Of a DNA stretch of 64,000 bases, positions 32,528 to 41,629 are shown one piece after another. The notes below the pieces were generated by a model that had not been told where the DNA came from, did not search any database, and was given only the letters and a program-made list of their open reading frames with translations. The DNA lies in NCBI RefSeq assembly GCF_014649915.1, contig NZ_BMTY01000013.1:148356-212355 (forward strand). Direction: 5' to 3'. This DNA is from Streptomyces toxytricini. Its GTDB lineage: Bacteria > Actinomycetota > Actinomycetes > Streptomycetales > Streptomycetaceae. Position 1 is the first letter of the stretch, and the number at the start of each line of letters is the position of its first letter. A program made the position numbers and the translations under genes.

Positions 32528-32948
32528 CCCGGGCGGGGGTGGCGCGGCGCCTCGTTTCGAGGGGGTCGGGGTGCCCGTACGACATTGAACGGCGCTCAAA
32601 TTCGGCCATTTTCGATGGATTATGAAGGGCTTTGCCCTTATCCCATGGTCCACGGAGGGTGAAGTTCCACTTAATCGCAAGCAAAGGCACGATTTGTCAG
32701 CGGAATCACAGGGCGTAGTAGCGGAGCTGCCTGTACCATAAAGGCACACCACATCGAACCAACTCTGCCTGATGCAGAGCTGGCGCGACCGCAAAGCGGC
32801 CGTGGCTGCCCCCGCAGTGGGCGCCCAGGTATCACTCGGTTCTGCGCAAGAGGACAGCTCTCGGGGCTCCTACGTACGGGTGCGGCCGCTCACCAGCGAA
32901 ACACCTCCGCAGACCGGGAGCTCTACCAGGCAGCGGAAAGGCCAGGCC
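32528..32948. other. 421-bp intergenic region before the MFS gene
   Basis: No convincing gene. The first half is AT-richer than its surroundings and contains a small stem-loop at 32625-32639. The second half is open in the MFS frame from ATG 32772, but that extension (MQSWRDRKAAV) looks like leader sequence without family resemblance. The promoter and a long 5' leader of the MFS gene probably lie here. Confidence 0.5.
32625..32639. terminator. small stem-loop after the antiporter gene
   Basis: AAGGGC-ttt-GCCCTT in locally AT-rich DNA about 100 bases after the antiporter stop. It is a short but perfect hairpin and a modest terminator candidate. Confidence 0.4.
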
Positions 32949-34259
32949 GTGACATCCGCGGTCACGACCGACACGTCCGCCCGACCCGGTTACGGACAGC
33001 TCCTGCGCACTCCCGGCGCCCTCGGCTTCGTCCTCCCGGGGTTCGCCGCCCGCCTCCCCTTCGGCATGCTGACGATCAGCATCCTGCTGCTGGTGCAGCA
33101 CACCACCGGCTCGTACGCGAGCGCCGGCATCGTCTCCGCCGTCACCGGCATATCCATGGCGCTGTTCGCCCCGGTCATGGGCTCCCTCACCGACCGCCAC
33201 GGCCAGAGCGCCGTGCTCGTCCCGGGCGTCCTCGCGCACGCCGCCGCCGTCGCCGGGCTCGTCGCCCTCGCACTGACCGGCGCCCCGCTGTGGGCGCTCG
33301 CCGCGGCAGCCGTTCCGACCGGTGCCTCCGTGCCGCAGGTCGGCCCCATGGTGCGGGCCCGCTGGGCCGCCCGCCTGGAGGGCTCGCCGCTGCTGCCGAC
33401 CGCCGCCGCGTTCGAGTCGGTCACCGACGAGTTCACCTTCGTCGTCGGCCCCGTCCTGGCCACCGCCCTGTGCACCGGCGTCCACCCGGCCGCCGGCCTG
33501 GCCACCGAGGCCGTACTGACCCTCGCCGGCGGCCTCGTCTTCGCCGCCCGCCGCGCCTCCCAGCCCCGTGCGCACGCTCGCCACGAGGCCGGCGCCGTCC
33601 GCCGCGGCTCGGCGCTGGCCCACCCCGGCCTGCGCGTCCTGATCGCCGCCTTCCTCGGCATCGGCGCCGTCTTCGGCGGCATGCAGGTCTCCCTGGCCGC
33701 CTTCTCCAACGAGATCGGCAACCCGGGCGCGAACGGTCTGCTCTACGGCGTCTTCGCCGCCGGCAACATGATCGCGGGCATCGCCTGCGGTGCCATCGCC
33801 TGGAAGATCGGCCCCCGCCGCCGCCTGCTGCTCGGGTACGCCGGCCTGACCGCGGCCGCGTCCGTGCTGTGGACCGCCGACTCCGCGATCCTGCTCGGCG
33901 GGCTCGGCCTCCTCGTCGGCCTGTGCATCGCCCCCGCCCTGATCACCGGCTACACCATGGTCGAGGCGCTCGTCCCGGCGAACACCCGGACCGAGGCCTT
34001 CACCTGGCTCACCGGCGCCGTCGCCTTCGGCCAGGCCGTGGCCGTGATCGTGGCCGGCAACCTGACGGACTCGCACGGCTCCGCCTACGGCTTCCTCGTC
34101 CCGATGGCCGGCACCGCCCTGGCCTTCGCCACCCTGGTCGCCCTGCGCGCCAAGCTGGCACCCAAGGCCCCGAGCCGGGTCGTCGGCGCATCAGCGACCC
34201 GCACCGACGCCGCCGAAGGGCGTGGCGTGGGTCACCGCACGCCGGTGACGGTGGACTGA
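32949..34259 (+). CDS. MFS transporter
   Basis: A 436-residue protein with 12 predicted membrane segments, starting with LGFVLPGFAARLPFGMLTIS. The MFS loop 2-3 motif is GSLTDRHGQSAVLVPGVLAH, and a second-half repeat has AIAWKIGPRRRLLLGY. The mid region EFTFVVGPVLATAL resembles drug or sugar efflux relatives. GTG 32949 is preceded by GGAAAGG and gives the usual N-terminus; the longer ATG start at 32772 would add an unlikely hydrophilic leader. The substrate is unknown. Confidence 0.88.
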   Translation: MTSAVTTDTSARPGYGQLLRTPGALGFVLPGFAARLPFGMLTISILLLVQHTTGSYASAGIVSAVTGISMALFAPVMGSLTDRHGQSAVLVPGVLAHAAAVAGLVALALTGAPLWALAAAAVPTGASVPQVGPMVRARWAARLEGSPLLPTAAAFESVTDEFTFVVGPVLATALCTGVHPAAGLATEAVLTLAGGLVFAARRASQPRAHARHEAGAVRRGSALAHPGLRVLIAAFLGIGAVFGGMQVSLAAFSNEIGNPGANGLLYGVFAAGNMIAGIACGAIAWKIGPRRRLLLGYAGLTAAASVLWTADSAILLGGLGLLVGLCIAPALITGYTMVEALVPANTRTEAFTWLTGAVAFGQAVAVIVAGNLTDSHGSAYGFLVPMAGTALAFATLVALRAKLAPKAPSRVVGASATRTDAAEGRGVGHRTPVTVD

Positions 34260-34326
34260 TCGGACGGAATGCGTCACCATGGAGCATCGTTAGCACTCAT
34301 CGAGTCAGAGTGCCAGGAGGAAATTC

Positions 34327-34596
34327 GTGCCGACCTACCAGTACCAGTGCACCGAGTGCGGTGAGGGCCTTGAGGCCGTGCAGAAGTTCACCGACGAGGC
34401 GCTGACCGAGTGCCCGAGCTGCCAGGGACGTCTGAAGAAGGTGTTCTCCGCGGTCGGCATCGTCTTCAAGGGATCCGGTTTCTACCGCAACGACAGCCGC
34501 GGCGCCTCGTCGAGCAGCACCCCGGCCTCCACGCCGAAGCCGGCCGCCGCCGCTCCGGCCGCGTCGTCGAGCAGCAGCTCCACCTCGGCCGCCTGA
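34327..34596 (+). CDS. FmdB-family zinc ribbon protein
   Basis: An 89-residue protein starting at GTG after AGGAGGAAATTC. The zinc ribbon is at the N-terminus (MPTYQYQCTECGEGLEAVQ with CPSCQG), then KVFSAVGIVFKGSGFYRNDS. The tail is only Ser, Thr, Pro and Ala. Members of this family are regulatory or unknown in function. It is followed by a stem-loop and the MTA phosphorylase gene. Confidence 0.93.
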   Translation: MPTYQYQCTECGEGLEAVQKFTDEALTECPSCQGRLKKVFSAVGIVFKGSGFYRNDSRGASSSSTPASTPKPAAAAPAASSSSSSTSAA

Positions 34597-34615
34597 TCCC
34601 GCCCCATGCCTTGCG

Positions 34616-34647
34616 AGGCCCCGCCGCCCTTCCGGCCGGCGGGGCCT
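34616..34647. terminator. stem-loop after the FmdB gene
   Basis: AGGCCCCGCCG pairs perfectly with CGGCGGGGCCT around a 10-base loop, 20 bases after the zinc-ribbon stop. Confidence 0.7.
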
Positions 34648-34673
34648 TCCGCATGCCCCGTTAGGGTGACCGC

Positions 34674-35507
34674 ATGACTGACGCAGAGATCGGTGTGATC
34701 GGCGGATCCGGCTTCTACTCCTTCCTGGAGGACGTGACCGAGGTCCGGGTGGACACCCCGTACGGGGCCCCGAGCGACTCCCTCTTCCTCGGCGAGCTGG
34801 CCGGACGCAAGATCGCCTTCCTGCCCCGCCACGGCCGGGGCCACAAGGTCCCGCCGCACCGCATCAACTACCGGGCCAACCTGTGGGCGCTGCGCGCGGC
34901 CGGCGTCCGCCAGGTGCTCGGGCCCTGCGCGGTCGGCGGGCTGCGCGCCGAGTACGGGCCGGGGACGCTCCTGGTCCCCGACCAGCTGGTGGACCGTACG
35001 AAGTCGCGCACGCAGACCTTCTTCGACGGCGAGCCCCTGCCCGACGGGTCCGTCCCGAACGTCGTGCACACCACCTTCGCCGACCCCTACTGCCCGGCCG
35101 GCCGGGCGGTGGCCCTGGCCGCGGCGCGCGGCCGCGGCTGGGAGCCGGTGGACGGCGGCACGATGGTCGTGGTCGAGGGGCCGCGGTTCTCCACGCGCGC
35201 CGAATCGCAGTGGCACGCGGCGATGGGCTGGTCCGTGGTGGGCATGACGGGCCACCCGGAGGCCGTCCTCGCCCGCGAGCTGGGCCTCTGCTACACGTCG
35301 ATGGCGCTGGTCACGGACTTGGACGCGGGCGCGGAGACCGGCGAGGGCGTCTCGCACACCGAGGTGCTCCGGGTCTTCGGCGAGAACGTCGGCCGGCTGC
35401 GCGAGGTCCTCTTCGACGCGGTGGCGGCGCTGCCGGCGACGGAGTCCCGCGACTGCCTGTGCACGCACGCGCACGACGGCTGGGACCTGGGGATCGAGCT
35501 GCCGTGA
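34674..35507 (+). CDS. mtnP: S-methyl-5'-thioadenosine phosphorylase
   Basis: A 277-residue member of the PNP/MTAP family. The phosphate-binding start is IGVIGGSGFYSF; further landmarks are FLPRHGRGHKVPPHRINYRA, VVEGPRFSTRAES, GMTGHPEAVLARELGLCYTS and LVTDLDAG. Asp rather than Asn in that last motif favours 6-amino purine nucleosides such as methylthioadenosine. It recycles MTA from polyamine or quorum-signal synthesis to adenine and methylthioribose-1-phosphate. Confidence 0.92.
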   Translation: MTDAEIGVIGGSGFYSFLEDVTEVRVDTPYGAPSDSLFLGELAGRKIAFLPRHGRGHKVPPHRINYRANLWALRAAGVRQVLGPCAVGGLRAEYGPGTLLVPDQLVDRTKSRTQTFFDGEPLPDGSVPNVVHTTFADPYCPAGRAVALAAARGRGWEPVDGGTMVVVEGPRFSTRAESQWHAAMGWSVVGMTGHPEAVLARELGLCYTSMALVTDLDAGAETGEGVSHTEVLRVFGENVGRLREVLFDAVAALPATESRDCLCTHAHDGWDLGIELP

Positions 35508-35714
35508 CCCGGCTGCCGTAAGGGGGGACGGGCGTACGCGGCTGCGCACGCGCGCCGGGCCGGACCCGGCCGGGCACTCGGGAGGGTGATGGGGCCGTCC
35601 ACAAACCCGGGACCGTCCACAGGCCCGGGCGGGGCCGGCCGGGGAGGCGGATGGTGGGGGTGTCCGGACGCCGGGTCCGGACCCCGCGAACCCGACCTCT
35701 TGGTGGTGGCAGCC

Positions 35715-36254
35715 ATGTCCTCCGACACCCTCGACGCCTTCCTCTCCCCCTGCCCGCCCGCGCCGTCGTGCCCGCCCGCGCGGCGGGTGCCCGCCTTCGC
35801 GCCGCTGCGGGTCGGCCCCGGCCGCTACCGGCTGCGCCCGGTCCTGCGCCGGCGGCGGCGCACCGCCTCCGGGGCGCTGGCCCTGATCGCGGCGGTGCTC
35901 GCGGTGGCGGGCGGCGGCCAGGCCGCCCAGGCCTCCCGGGGAGCGTCCCCGCCGGCGGCGGGACCCCCTCCCGCGGCGGTGCGGATGGTGTCGGCGCCGG
36001 TGCGCATCGCCGACGCGGCGACCGTACGGCTGCTGCGCCCGGGCGACCGGGTGGACGTGGTCGCGGCGGAACGGGCGGGGCCGCCCCGGCTGGTCGCGGC
36101 GGGGGCCCGGGTCGCCCGGGTGCCCGCCCCCGAGCAGGAGGCGGGGGCGGCCGGGGACGGCGGGGCGCTGGTGGTGCTGTCGGTGCCCCGGGACACCGCG
36201 CGGGAGCTGGTGGGGGCGGCGGCCACGGCCCGGCTGGCGGTGGCGCTGTGCTGA
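35715..36254 (+). CDS. RcpC/CpaB-like protein (SAF domain)
   Basis: A 179-residue protein from ATG 35715. A membrane segment (TASGALALIAAVLAVAGGGQAA, residues about 50-72) is followed by a small domain with VRIADAATVRLLRPGDRVDVVA, which resembles the CpaB/RcpC component of Flp/Tad pili. The rest of a pilus operon is not here, so the role may be different. The frame is open upstream to 35586, but the added residues are Gly/Pro-rich and unlikely. Confidence 0.75.
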   Translation: MSSDTLDAFLSPCPPAPSCPPARRVPAFAPLRVGPGRYRLRPVLRRRRRTASGALALIAAVLAVAGGGQAAQASRGASPPAAGPPPAAVRMVSAPVRIADAATVRLLRPGDRVDVVAAERAGPPRLVAAGARVARVPAPEQEAGAAGDGGALVVLSVPRDTARELVGAAATARLAVALC

Positions 36255-36395
36255 GGCGGCCGGGCGTGGCGAATCGGACTGGAGTGCCGTCGATCCACCG
36301 CGGACGGACGCCCGATTGGACACGGCCGTGCCCGACTGCCGTAGCTTTCGGAACCGTTGGCTCCATGTACGGCGGATTCGAGGAAGGGCTCAGTC

Positions 36396-36896
36396 GTGAG
36401 CAAGAACAAGGAAAGCGTCCTGGCGGGCTTCAAGGCCTTCCTGATGCGGGGCAACGTGGTCGACCTGGCCGTCGCGGTGGTCATCGGCGCGGCGTTCACC
36501 AACATCGTGAACTCGGTGGTGAAGGGCATCATCAGCCCGCTGGTCGGGGCGATCGGCACCAAGAGCCTGGACGTCTACTCCTCCTGTCTGAAGGGCCCGT
36601 GCGGGGTCGACGAGAAGGGCGAGGCGATCGGCGTCAACATCCTGTGGGGCTCGGTGCTGAACGCCACCCTGACCTTCCTGATCACGGCGGCGGTCGTCTA
36701 CTTCCTGATGGTGCTGCCGATGGCCAAGTACCTGGCCAGGGTGGAGGAGCGCCGCAAGGCCCGCGAGGGTGTGCAGGAGACCATCGAGGTCACCGAGCTG
36801 GAGGTGCTGAAGGAGATCCGCAACGAGCTGGTCGCCCAGCGCGCCCTGAACGGCGGCGGCTCCGGCACCCCCGGCACCGGCGGTCCGCGCCTCTAG
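36396..36896 (+). CDS. mscL: large-conductance mechanosensitive channel MscL
   Basis: A 166-residue protein from GTG 36396 (AGGAAGGG upstream). TM1 is VVDLAVAVVIGAAFTNIVNS, preceded by the N-terminal amphipathic helix ESVLAGFKAFLMRGN. TM2 is LTFLITAAVVYFLMVLPMAK, with a cytoplasmic helix (LEVLKEIRNELVAQ). The homopentamer opens on hypo-osmotic stress. The periplasmic loop has two cysteines (SSCLKGPCGV), which is not general in MscL. Confidence 0.95.
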   Translation: MSKNKESVLAGFKAFLMRGNVVDLAVAVVIGAAFTNIVNSVVKGIISPLVGAIGTKSLDVYSSCLKGPCGVDEKGEAIGVNILWGSVLNATLTFLITAAVVYFLMVLPMAKYLARVEERRKAREGVQETIEVTELEVLKEIRNELVAQRALNGGGSGTPGTGGPRL

Positions 36897-36900
36897 CCCG

Positions 36901-37113
36901 TCACAGGTGGTGGGGCGGCTTCTCGTCGAGGAAGCGGGCCAGGTCGGCCGCGCTCCCGGCGGCGGGCGGCCGCTCCCCCCAGCCGCGGTCGGTGTCGTCA
37001 GAGGACTGCTGGTCCAGCGGGTCGTCGAAGACCAGCCGCGGCTTCGGCTTCTTCGGGGCCGGCTCGGCCGCGGGCTCGGGGCGGCGGTCGCCGGAGGCGG
37101 GGGCGGTGCTCAT
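36901..37113 (-). CDS. small conserved hypothetical protein
   Basis: A 70-residue, highly charged, presumably disordered protein beginning MSTAPASGDRRPEPAAEPAP with a central PRLVFDDPLDQQSSDDTDRG. GGAGG precedes the ATG. It is convergent with mscL (four bases between stops) and divergent from ltrA. No function can be suggested. Confidence 0.7.
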   Translation of the reverse strand: MSTAPASGDRRPEPAAEPAPKKPKPRLVFDDPLDQQSSDDTDRGWGERPPAAGSAADLARFLDEKPPHHL

Positions 37114-37238
37114 GCCTCCAGGGTACGGCCGGGCCCGGGCGCCCTCCGCGCCCCCGGCGCACGCCCGCCCGGGGCACGCGGGCGCACGCGGCCGCGCGCC
37201 TCGCCTGCCGCCGCTGCCGCGGCTGGTGTCCTGGCGGC

Positions 37239-38393
37239 ATGGCGTACGCACCCATGACCGCCCGCGACCGGGAGGAAGGCCACCGGGCCGCGACGGCACT
37301 GGAGCTGTTCTTCGACCTGTGCTTCGTCGTGGCGGTGGCGCAGGCCGGCCGGCAACTGGTCCACGCCCTCGCCGAGGACCACGCCGCCCAGGGCGTGACC
37401 GGCTACCTGTTCGTCTTCTTCGGCGTCTGGTGGGCGTGGATGAACTTCACCTGGTTCGCCTCCGCCTACGACGTCGACGACGTGCCGTACCGGATCGCGA
37501 CCCTCGTGCAGATCTCCGGCGTGCTGATCTACTCGGCGGGCATCCCGCGCGCCTTCAACGACTACGACTGGACCGTCGCCGTCCTCGGCTACGTGGTGAT
37601 GCGCCTGGCGCTGACCGTGCAGTGGCTGCGGGCCGCGGCCGGGGAGAGCGGGCCGGCCCGCCGCTGCGCACTCACCTACGCCGCCGGGCTCGTCGTCTGC
37701 CAGATCGGCTGGGTGGGCCTGCTCGCGGCTCCCGAGTCGGCCCGCCGGTGGCTGTTCCTGGTGCTGGTGGCGGCCGAGCTGCTCGTCCCGGTCGTCGCCG
37801 AGCGGAAGCACCAGACGCCGTGGCACCCGCACCACATCGCCGAGCGGTACGGCCTGTTCACCATCATCGTCCTGGGCGAGAGCATCGCGGCGAGCACGGT
37901 CGCCGTCCAGTCCGCGCTCGACGAGCACGAAGCCCTGGACCTGCTGCTGCCGATCGCGGCGGGCGGACTGCTGCTGGTGTTCTCGGCCTGGTGGATCTAC
38001 TTCGCCGTGCCGGCGCACGACCGGCTGCGCACCAACCGCGAGGCGATCCCGTGGGGCTACGGGCACTACGTGATCTTCGCTTCGGCGGCGGCGATCGGTG
38101 CGGGCATCGAGGTGGCCGTCGAGCACGCCGTCGGCAAGGTGCACCTGTCGCAGACGGCGGCCAACCTCGCGGTGACCGTTCCGGCGGCGCTGTTCCTCGC
38201 CTTCGTGTGGCTGCTGCACGCGCGGCACTTCAAGCATGGCGCGGCCCGGCAGCTCACCCTGCCGGTGGCGGCCCTCGCCGTCCTCGCCTGCGCGTGGACC
38301 GGTGCGTACGCGGTGCTGTGGGCCGGGCTGGCCGCGTCGGCGGCGGTCGCGGTCGGCGTGACCTCGGCCCGGTCGGAGCGTTCTGGTGCGTGA
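37239..38393 (+). CDS. low temperature requirement protein A (LtrA) family membrane protein
   Basis: A 384-residue protein with about ten membrane segments. The family start TALELFFDLCFVVAVAQAGR is clear, with WWAWMNFTWFASAYDVDDVP and HHIAERYGLFTIIVLGESIA further on. LtrA was first linked to growth of Listeria at low temperature; its biochemical role is unknown. The stop overlaps the longest possible reading of the P450 gene, so the two may be transcribed together. Confidence 0.92.
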   Translation: MAYAPMTARDREEGHRAATALELFFDLCFVVAVAQAGRQLVHALAEDHAAQGVTGYLFVFFGVWWAWMNFTWFASAYDVDDVPYRIATLVQISGVLIYSAGIPRAFNDYDWTVAVLGYVVMRLALTVQWLRAAAGESGPARRCALTYAAGLVVCQIGWVGLLAAPESARRWLFLVLVAAELLVPVVAERKHQTPWHPHHIAERYGLFTIIVLGESIAASTVAVQSALDEHEALDLLLPIAAGGLLLVFSAWWIYFAVPAHDRLRTNREAIPWGYGHYVIFASAAAIGAGIEVAVEHAVGKVHLSQTAANLAVTVPAALFLAFVWLLHARHFKHGAARQLTLPVAALAVLACAWTGAYAVLWAGLAASAAVAVGVTSARSERSGA

Positions 38394-38448
38394 GGAGCGC
38401 GCGCGGCGACGGCCGCCGGGGGTGCGCCGGCGACAGGAAGAAGGCGCG

Positions 38449-39723
38449 ATGGAAGTCCCGGTACAGCGGAACGCGGAGGCAGGCGCGGCGGCGGAGTGCG
38501 GGGCGCTCGCCGATCCGGCGTTCTGGCGGCAGCCGCCGCAGGCGCGGCTCGACGCCTTCGCCCGGCTGCGGGCCCTCGGCTCGCCCGTGTACGTGCCCGA
38601 GGGCCGGGGGCGCGGGCACTGGGCGCTGCTGCGGCACGCGGACGTGCAGGAGGCCAGCCGGCTGCCGAAGGTCTTCGCGAGCGCCCCGGGCGTCACGACG
38701 CCCGAGCCGGCGCGGTGGGTGCGGGCCCTGTTCGGAGATTCGATGGTGAACCTCGACGGCGCGGACCACGCCCGGCTGCGCAAGGTCGTCCAGCGGGCGT
38801 TCACGCCGCGGCTGCTGGCCGCGGCCGAGGCGGACGTCCACGCGGTGGCCGCCCGGATCGTGGACGACGTCCTGGCGGAGCGGCCCGACGAGTTCGTCTC
38901 GGCGGTTTCCTCCCGGCTGCCCCTGGAGGTGATCTGCAACATGATGGGCATCCCGGAGCGGTACCGGCCGGAGATCGCCGACCGGGTCAACCACGCCTCG
39001 GAGAACATCGGCGTGGAGCGGGGCCTGGCCTCCCGGCTGCGGATGCCGGGGCGGGGGCTGCGCGCGCTGGCCCGCATGCAGCGGATGGTCGCCGCGATCG
39101 GGCGGGAGCGCCGCCGCGATCCCGGCGACGACCTCATCTCCGCGCTGGTCTGTGCGAATGTCGACGGGCAGGCGCTGGGCGCCCGCCAACTGGGCGCCTT
39201 CTTCTCGCTGCTGATGGTCGCGGGGGTGGAGACGACGCGGAACGCGATCACGCACGGACTGAGCCTGCTGACGGACCATCCCGGCCAGCGGGACCTCCTG
39301 CTGGGGGACTTCGAGGCGTACGCGGACGGCGCGGTGGACGAGATGATCCGGCACTCGACGCCGATCATCCAGTTCCGCCGGACGGTCGCCGCCGAGCACG
39401 AGCTGGGCGGCCGCCTGTTCCGGCCGGGCGAGAAGGTGGTGCTGTACTACGCCTCCGCCAACCGGGACGAGGCGGTCTTCCCCGACCCGGACGCCTTCGA
39501 CATCACCCGCTCGCCCAATCCGCACCTGGGCTTCGGCGGCGGCGGACCGCACTTCTGCCTGGGTGCGCACCTGGCCCGGGTGGAGATGAAGGCGCTGTTC
39601 CGGGAGTTGCTGACGCGGCCGGTCGGGCTGCGTGCCGTGGGCCTGCCGGACCTGGCGGGGTCGAACTTCGACAACCGGGTCCGCTCGCTGCGCTTCGCCT
39701 TCGACGCCCCCGGCGACGCCTGA
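38449..39723 (+). CDS. cytochrome P450
   Basis: A 424-residue soluble bacterial P450 from ATG 38449 (GGAAGAAGG upstream). The I-helix is LLMVAGVETTRNAI, the K-helix ExxR is in DEMIRHSTP, and the heme loop is LGFGGGGPHFCLGAHLAR with Cys370 as axial ligand. FQ/H-type RRTVAAEHELGG and the end SNFDNRVRSLRFAF resemble the CYP124/125/142 group that oxidises branched lipids or sterols. No ferredoxin gene is adjacent. The substrate is inferred only from family resemblance. Confidence 0.93.
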   Translation: MEVPVQRNAEAGAAAECGALADPAFWRQPPQARLDAFARLRALGSPVYVPEGRGRGHWALLRHADVQEASRLPKVFASAPGVTTPEPARWVRALFGDSMVNLDGADHARLRKVVQRAFTPRLLAAAEADVHAVAARIVDDVLAERPDEFVSAVSSRLPLEVICNMMGIPERYRPEIADRVNHASENIGVERGLASRLRMPGRGLRALARMQRMVAAIGRERRRDPGDDLISALVCANVDGQALGARQLGAFFSLLMVAGVETTRNAITHGLSLLTDHPGQRDLLLGDFEAYADGAVDEMIRHSTPIIQFRRTVAAEHELGGRLFRPGEKVVLYYASANRDEAVFPDPDAFDITRSPNPHLGFGGGGPHFCLGAHLARVEMKALFRELLTRPVGLRAVGLPDLAGSNFDNRVRSLRFAFDAPGDA

Positions 39724-39791
39724 CGCGGCGGCTGCCGGGCGGGCCGCCGCCGGGCCGGACGCCGCCGGCGCCGGGCCGCGTGGGCGGGTGG

Positions 39792-40283
39792 CTACTGGAG
39801 GCGGCGTACCGACAGGACGCAGTGGGCGCTGCCGGTGAGGACCGCCTCGTCGCCCGCGAACGCCTTGAGGACGTCGGGGTCGACGGGGCGGCCGGGCACG
39901 GCCTCGGGCCAGGCGCGGGTGGCGAACAGGAAGTAGACCTGGCCGCTCTCGTTGGCGGCGGCGACCCATTCGTCGGGGGCGGTGCAGGTGGCGTTCAGGC
40001 CGGGCATGGTCAGGGCGACCTGGTTGTCGGCGAGCACCACCTGCACCGGGAAGGCGGCCGGGTTGTGGGTGCCGTCCTCGACGACGTCGCCGATGCGCAG
40101 GCCCATCTCCCGGAGCAGCGCGCGGGCGGCCTCCTCGCCCGCCTCGCGGCCCTGCGGCCCGTCGCCGAGCGCGTAGGCGAGGAGGTAGGGGACGTCGTGT
40201 CCTTCGGAGGGGTCGCCGATCCATGCGAGCACCGAAAGGGTGCCGAGCAGGGTCCGGTCGGTTGCCGCTTGTGTGGAAGTCAT
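39792..40283 (-). CDS. DUF5949 family protein
   Basis: A 163-residue soluble protein: LLGTLSVLAWIGDPSEGHDV, PYLLAYALGDGPQG and VYFLFATRAWPEAVPGRPVD. I recognise the Streptomyces family DUF5949, whose function is unknown. It is convergent with the P450 gene. The ATG is at 40283 with GGAAG nearby on the coding strand. Confidence 0.8.
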   Translation of the reverse strand: MTSTQAATDRTLLGTLSVLAWIGDPSEGHDVPYLLAYALGDGPQGREAGEEAARALLREMGLRIGDVVEDGTHNPAAFPVQVVLADNQVALTMPGLNATCTAPDEWVAAANESGQVYFLFATRAWPEAVPGRPVDPDVLKAFAGDEAVLTGSAHCVLSVRRLQ

Positions 40284-40339
40284 GCGCCGCACCCTAGTGG
40301 CCCTTCCGGAAGGCTCCGACGGCCTTTCACCCGGGCGGG

Positions 40340-40951
40340 CTATACGGCCCAGAAGCCCTCTCCGGAATTCGCCTGGACGTTCGCATCGTGGTATTCGAGC
40401 CGCACGATGCGGGCGTTCTGCGGAATTTCGAACACGACCCATCCCTCGGCCCGTTCTCCGACCGCGAGGGAATCGAATACGAGGGGTTTGCCGGTGGTGA
40501 GTTCGCCGGTCCGCACGACCGGGTGGCGCTGCCCGGAGCTGTCGTGCGCCCACATGCCGCCGAGCGCCCCGTACGAGGCCCCACCGATGTTGGCGAACGA
40601 CATCGAGGCGGCCACCCAGCGCTTCCCGGCGGGCGGGGAGTAGTTCTCGTCGGCGCTGACGGCCGGGTCGACGTAGGCGTTCAGGACGGCCTGGAGGTGT
40701 CGGCCCACCTGTCGGCCGTGCACCTGTACGGCGTCCCCGACGTGCACTTCCCTGACGGCGCCGCGGACCGGGCCGGTGCCGGCCCCGGCGCCGTCGTCGC
40801 CCGGAGCGCCGTCGTCCACCGGGGCGGCGGGCAGCGCTGCGGGCGCGGACGCGGCGCGGTCGGGCGCCGGGGAGCAGGCCGTGCCGCCGAGCAGCAGGAG
40901 CGGCAGGAGGGCTGCGGCGGCGAGGGCGGGGGCGGAGACGGACTGGCGCAT
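40340..40951 (-). CDS. DUF4352-like secreted lipoprotein
   Basis: A 203-residue protein with a lipoprotein signal (ALAAAALLPLLLLGGTAC, lipobox GGTAC), an Ala/Gly/Asp-rich linker, then an Ig-like beta domain (KRWVAASMSFANIGGASYGA, GERAEGWVVFEIPQNARIVR) typical of DUF4352/telomeric-repeat-factor-like lipoproteins. It should be anchored outside the membrane. The gene is divergent from the DUF6299 gene. Confidence 0.82.
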   Translation of the reverse strand: MRQSVSAPALAAAALLPLLLLGGTACSPAPDRAASAPAALPAAPVDDGAPGDDGAGAGTGPVRGAVREVHVGDAVQVHGRQVGRHLQAVLNAYVDPAVSADENYSPPAGKRWVAASMSFANIGGASYGALGGMWAHDSSGQRHPVVRTGELTTGKPLVFDSLAVGERAEGWVVFEIPQNARIVRLEYHDANVQANSGEGFWAV

Positions 40952-41116
40952 GCGCGATCCCTTCGGGGACCTTCGGGGACGATTCCGGCCAGTCTCACGC
41001 GCCCGAGCGGGGAATTGCACACACCGACACGGGTGTACGGGACGAGTTGTCCCGCCGTCTGCCACCACAATGCGGTGCGGCGGAATACCGCCCCGAAGGA
41101 ACGACCCGGAGGAAAC

Positions 41117-41575
41117 ATGTCCATTCGCCGGACCCGCATGCCCCTGACCGTCCTCGCGGCACTGGCCGCGGCAACCGCTTTCGCGACGCCCGCCGGCGCG
41201 ACCGTGTACGAGCAGGAGATTTCCGTCCGCCCCTGGGCGCAACTCGCCGCGGACGGCACGATCACCCTTTCCGGGTCCTACAAGTGCAGCACCGCATCAC
41301 CCTCGGGGGCGATGCAGATCTCCGCGACGGTCGTGCAGGAGGGCACCCGCCTGACCACCACCGCGGAGGAGTCCCCGGTCTGCGACGGCACCGAGCGCGA
41401 GTGGCGCGGCACGGCCGGCACCCCGCAGAGCCTGGGCATCCCGGGCGGCATCCACGAGGGCGAGGCCCTCTTCGAGGCGCGGCTGCAGGAGATCGGCTTC
41501 TCCGGGGCGAGCCTGCTGCCCTCCTCGGTCGACGCGGTCGCCGTGGACAGCCGCCCCGGTCACGTCGGCGGCTGA
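41117..41575 (+). CDS. DUF6299 family secreted protein
   Basis: A 152-residue protein after a strong ribosome site (GGAGGAAAC). Its Sec signal peptide is MSIRRTRMPLTVLAALAAAT with cleavage near GATVYEQ. The mature protein is a small beta-sandwich-like domain (DGTITLSGSYKCSTASPSGA) with a Cys pair (YKC and SPVC). The family name is assigned from memory of the pattern. It is exported, function unknown. Confidence 0.75.
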   Translation: MSIRRTRMPLTVLAALAAATAFATPAGATVYEQEISVRPWAQLAADGTITLSGSYKCSTASPSGAMQISATVVQEGTRLTTTAEESPVCDGTEREWRGTAGTPQSLGIPGGIHEGEALFEARLQEIGFSGASLLPSSVDAVAVDSRPGHVGG

Positions 41576-41607
41576 TGCCGCGGCCGCAGGGCTCGGCCGG
41601 AGCGCCC

Positions 41608-41629
41608 GCCGGTAGCCGCCGCTACCGGC
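41608..41629. terminator. stem-loop between DUF6299 gene and small minus-strand ORF
   Basis: GCCGGTAGC-cgcc-GCTACCGGC is a perfect 9-bp stem. It lies 33 bases after the DUF6299 stop and contains the stop codon of the convergent small ORF. Confidence 0.7.

Noticed and set aside
32772..32948. N-terminal extension of the MFS transporter from ATG 32772
   Set aside because: The 59 extra residues are hydrophilic with no family match, while GTG 32949 has a ribosome site and gives the usual N-terminus.
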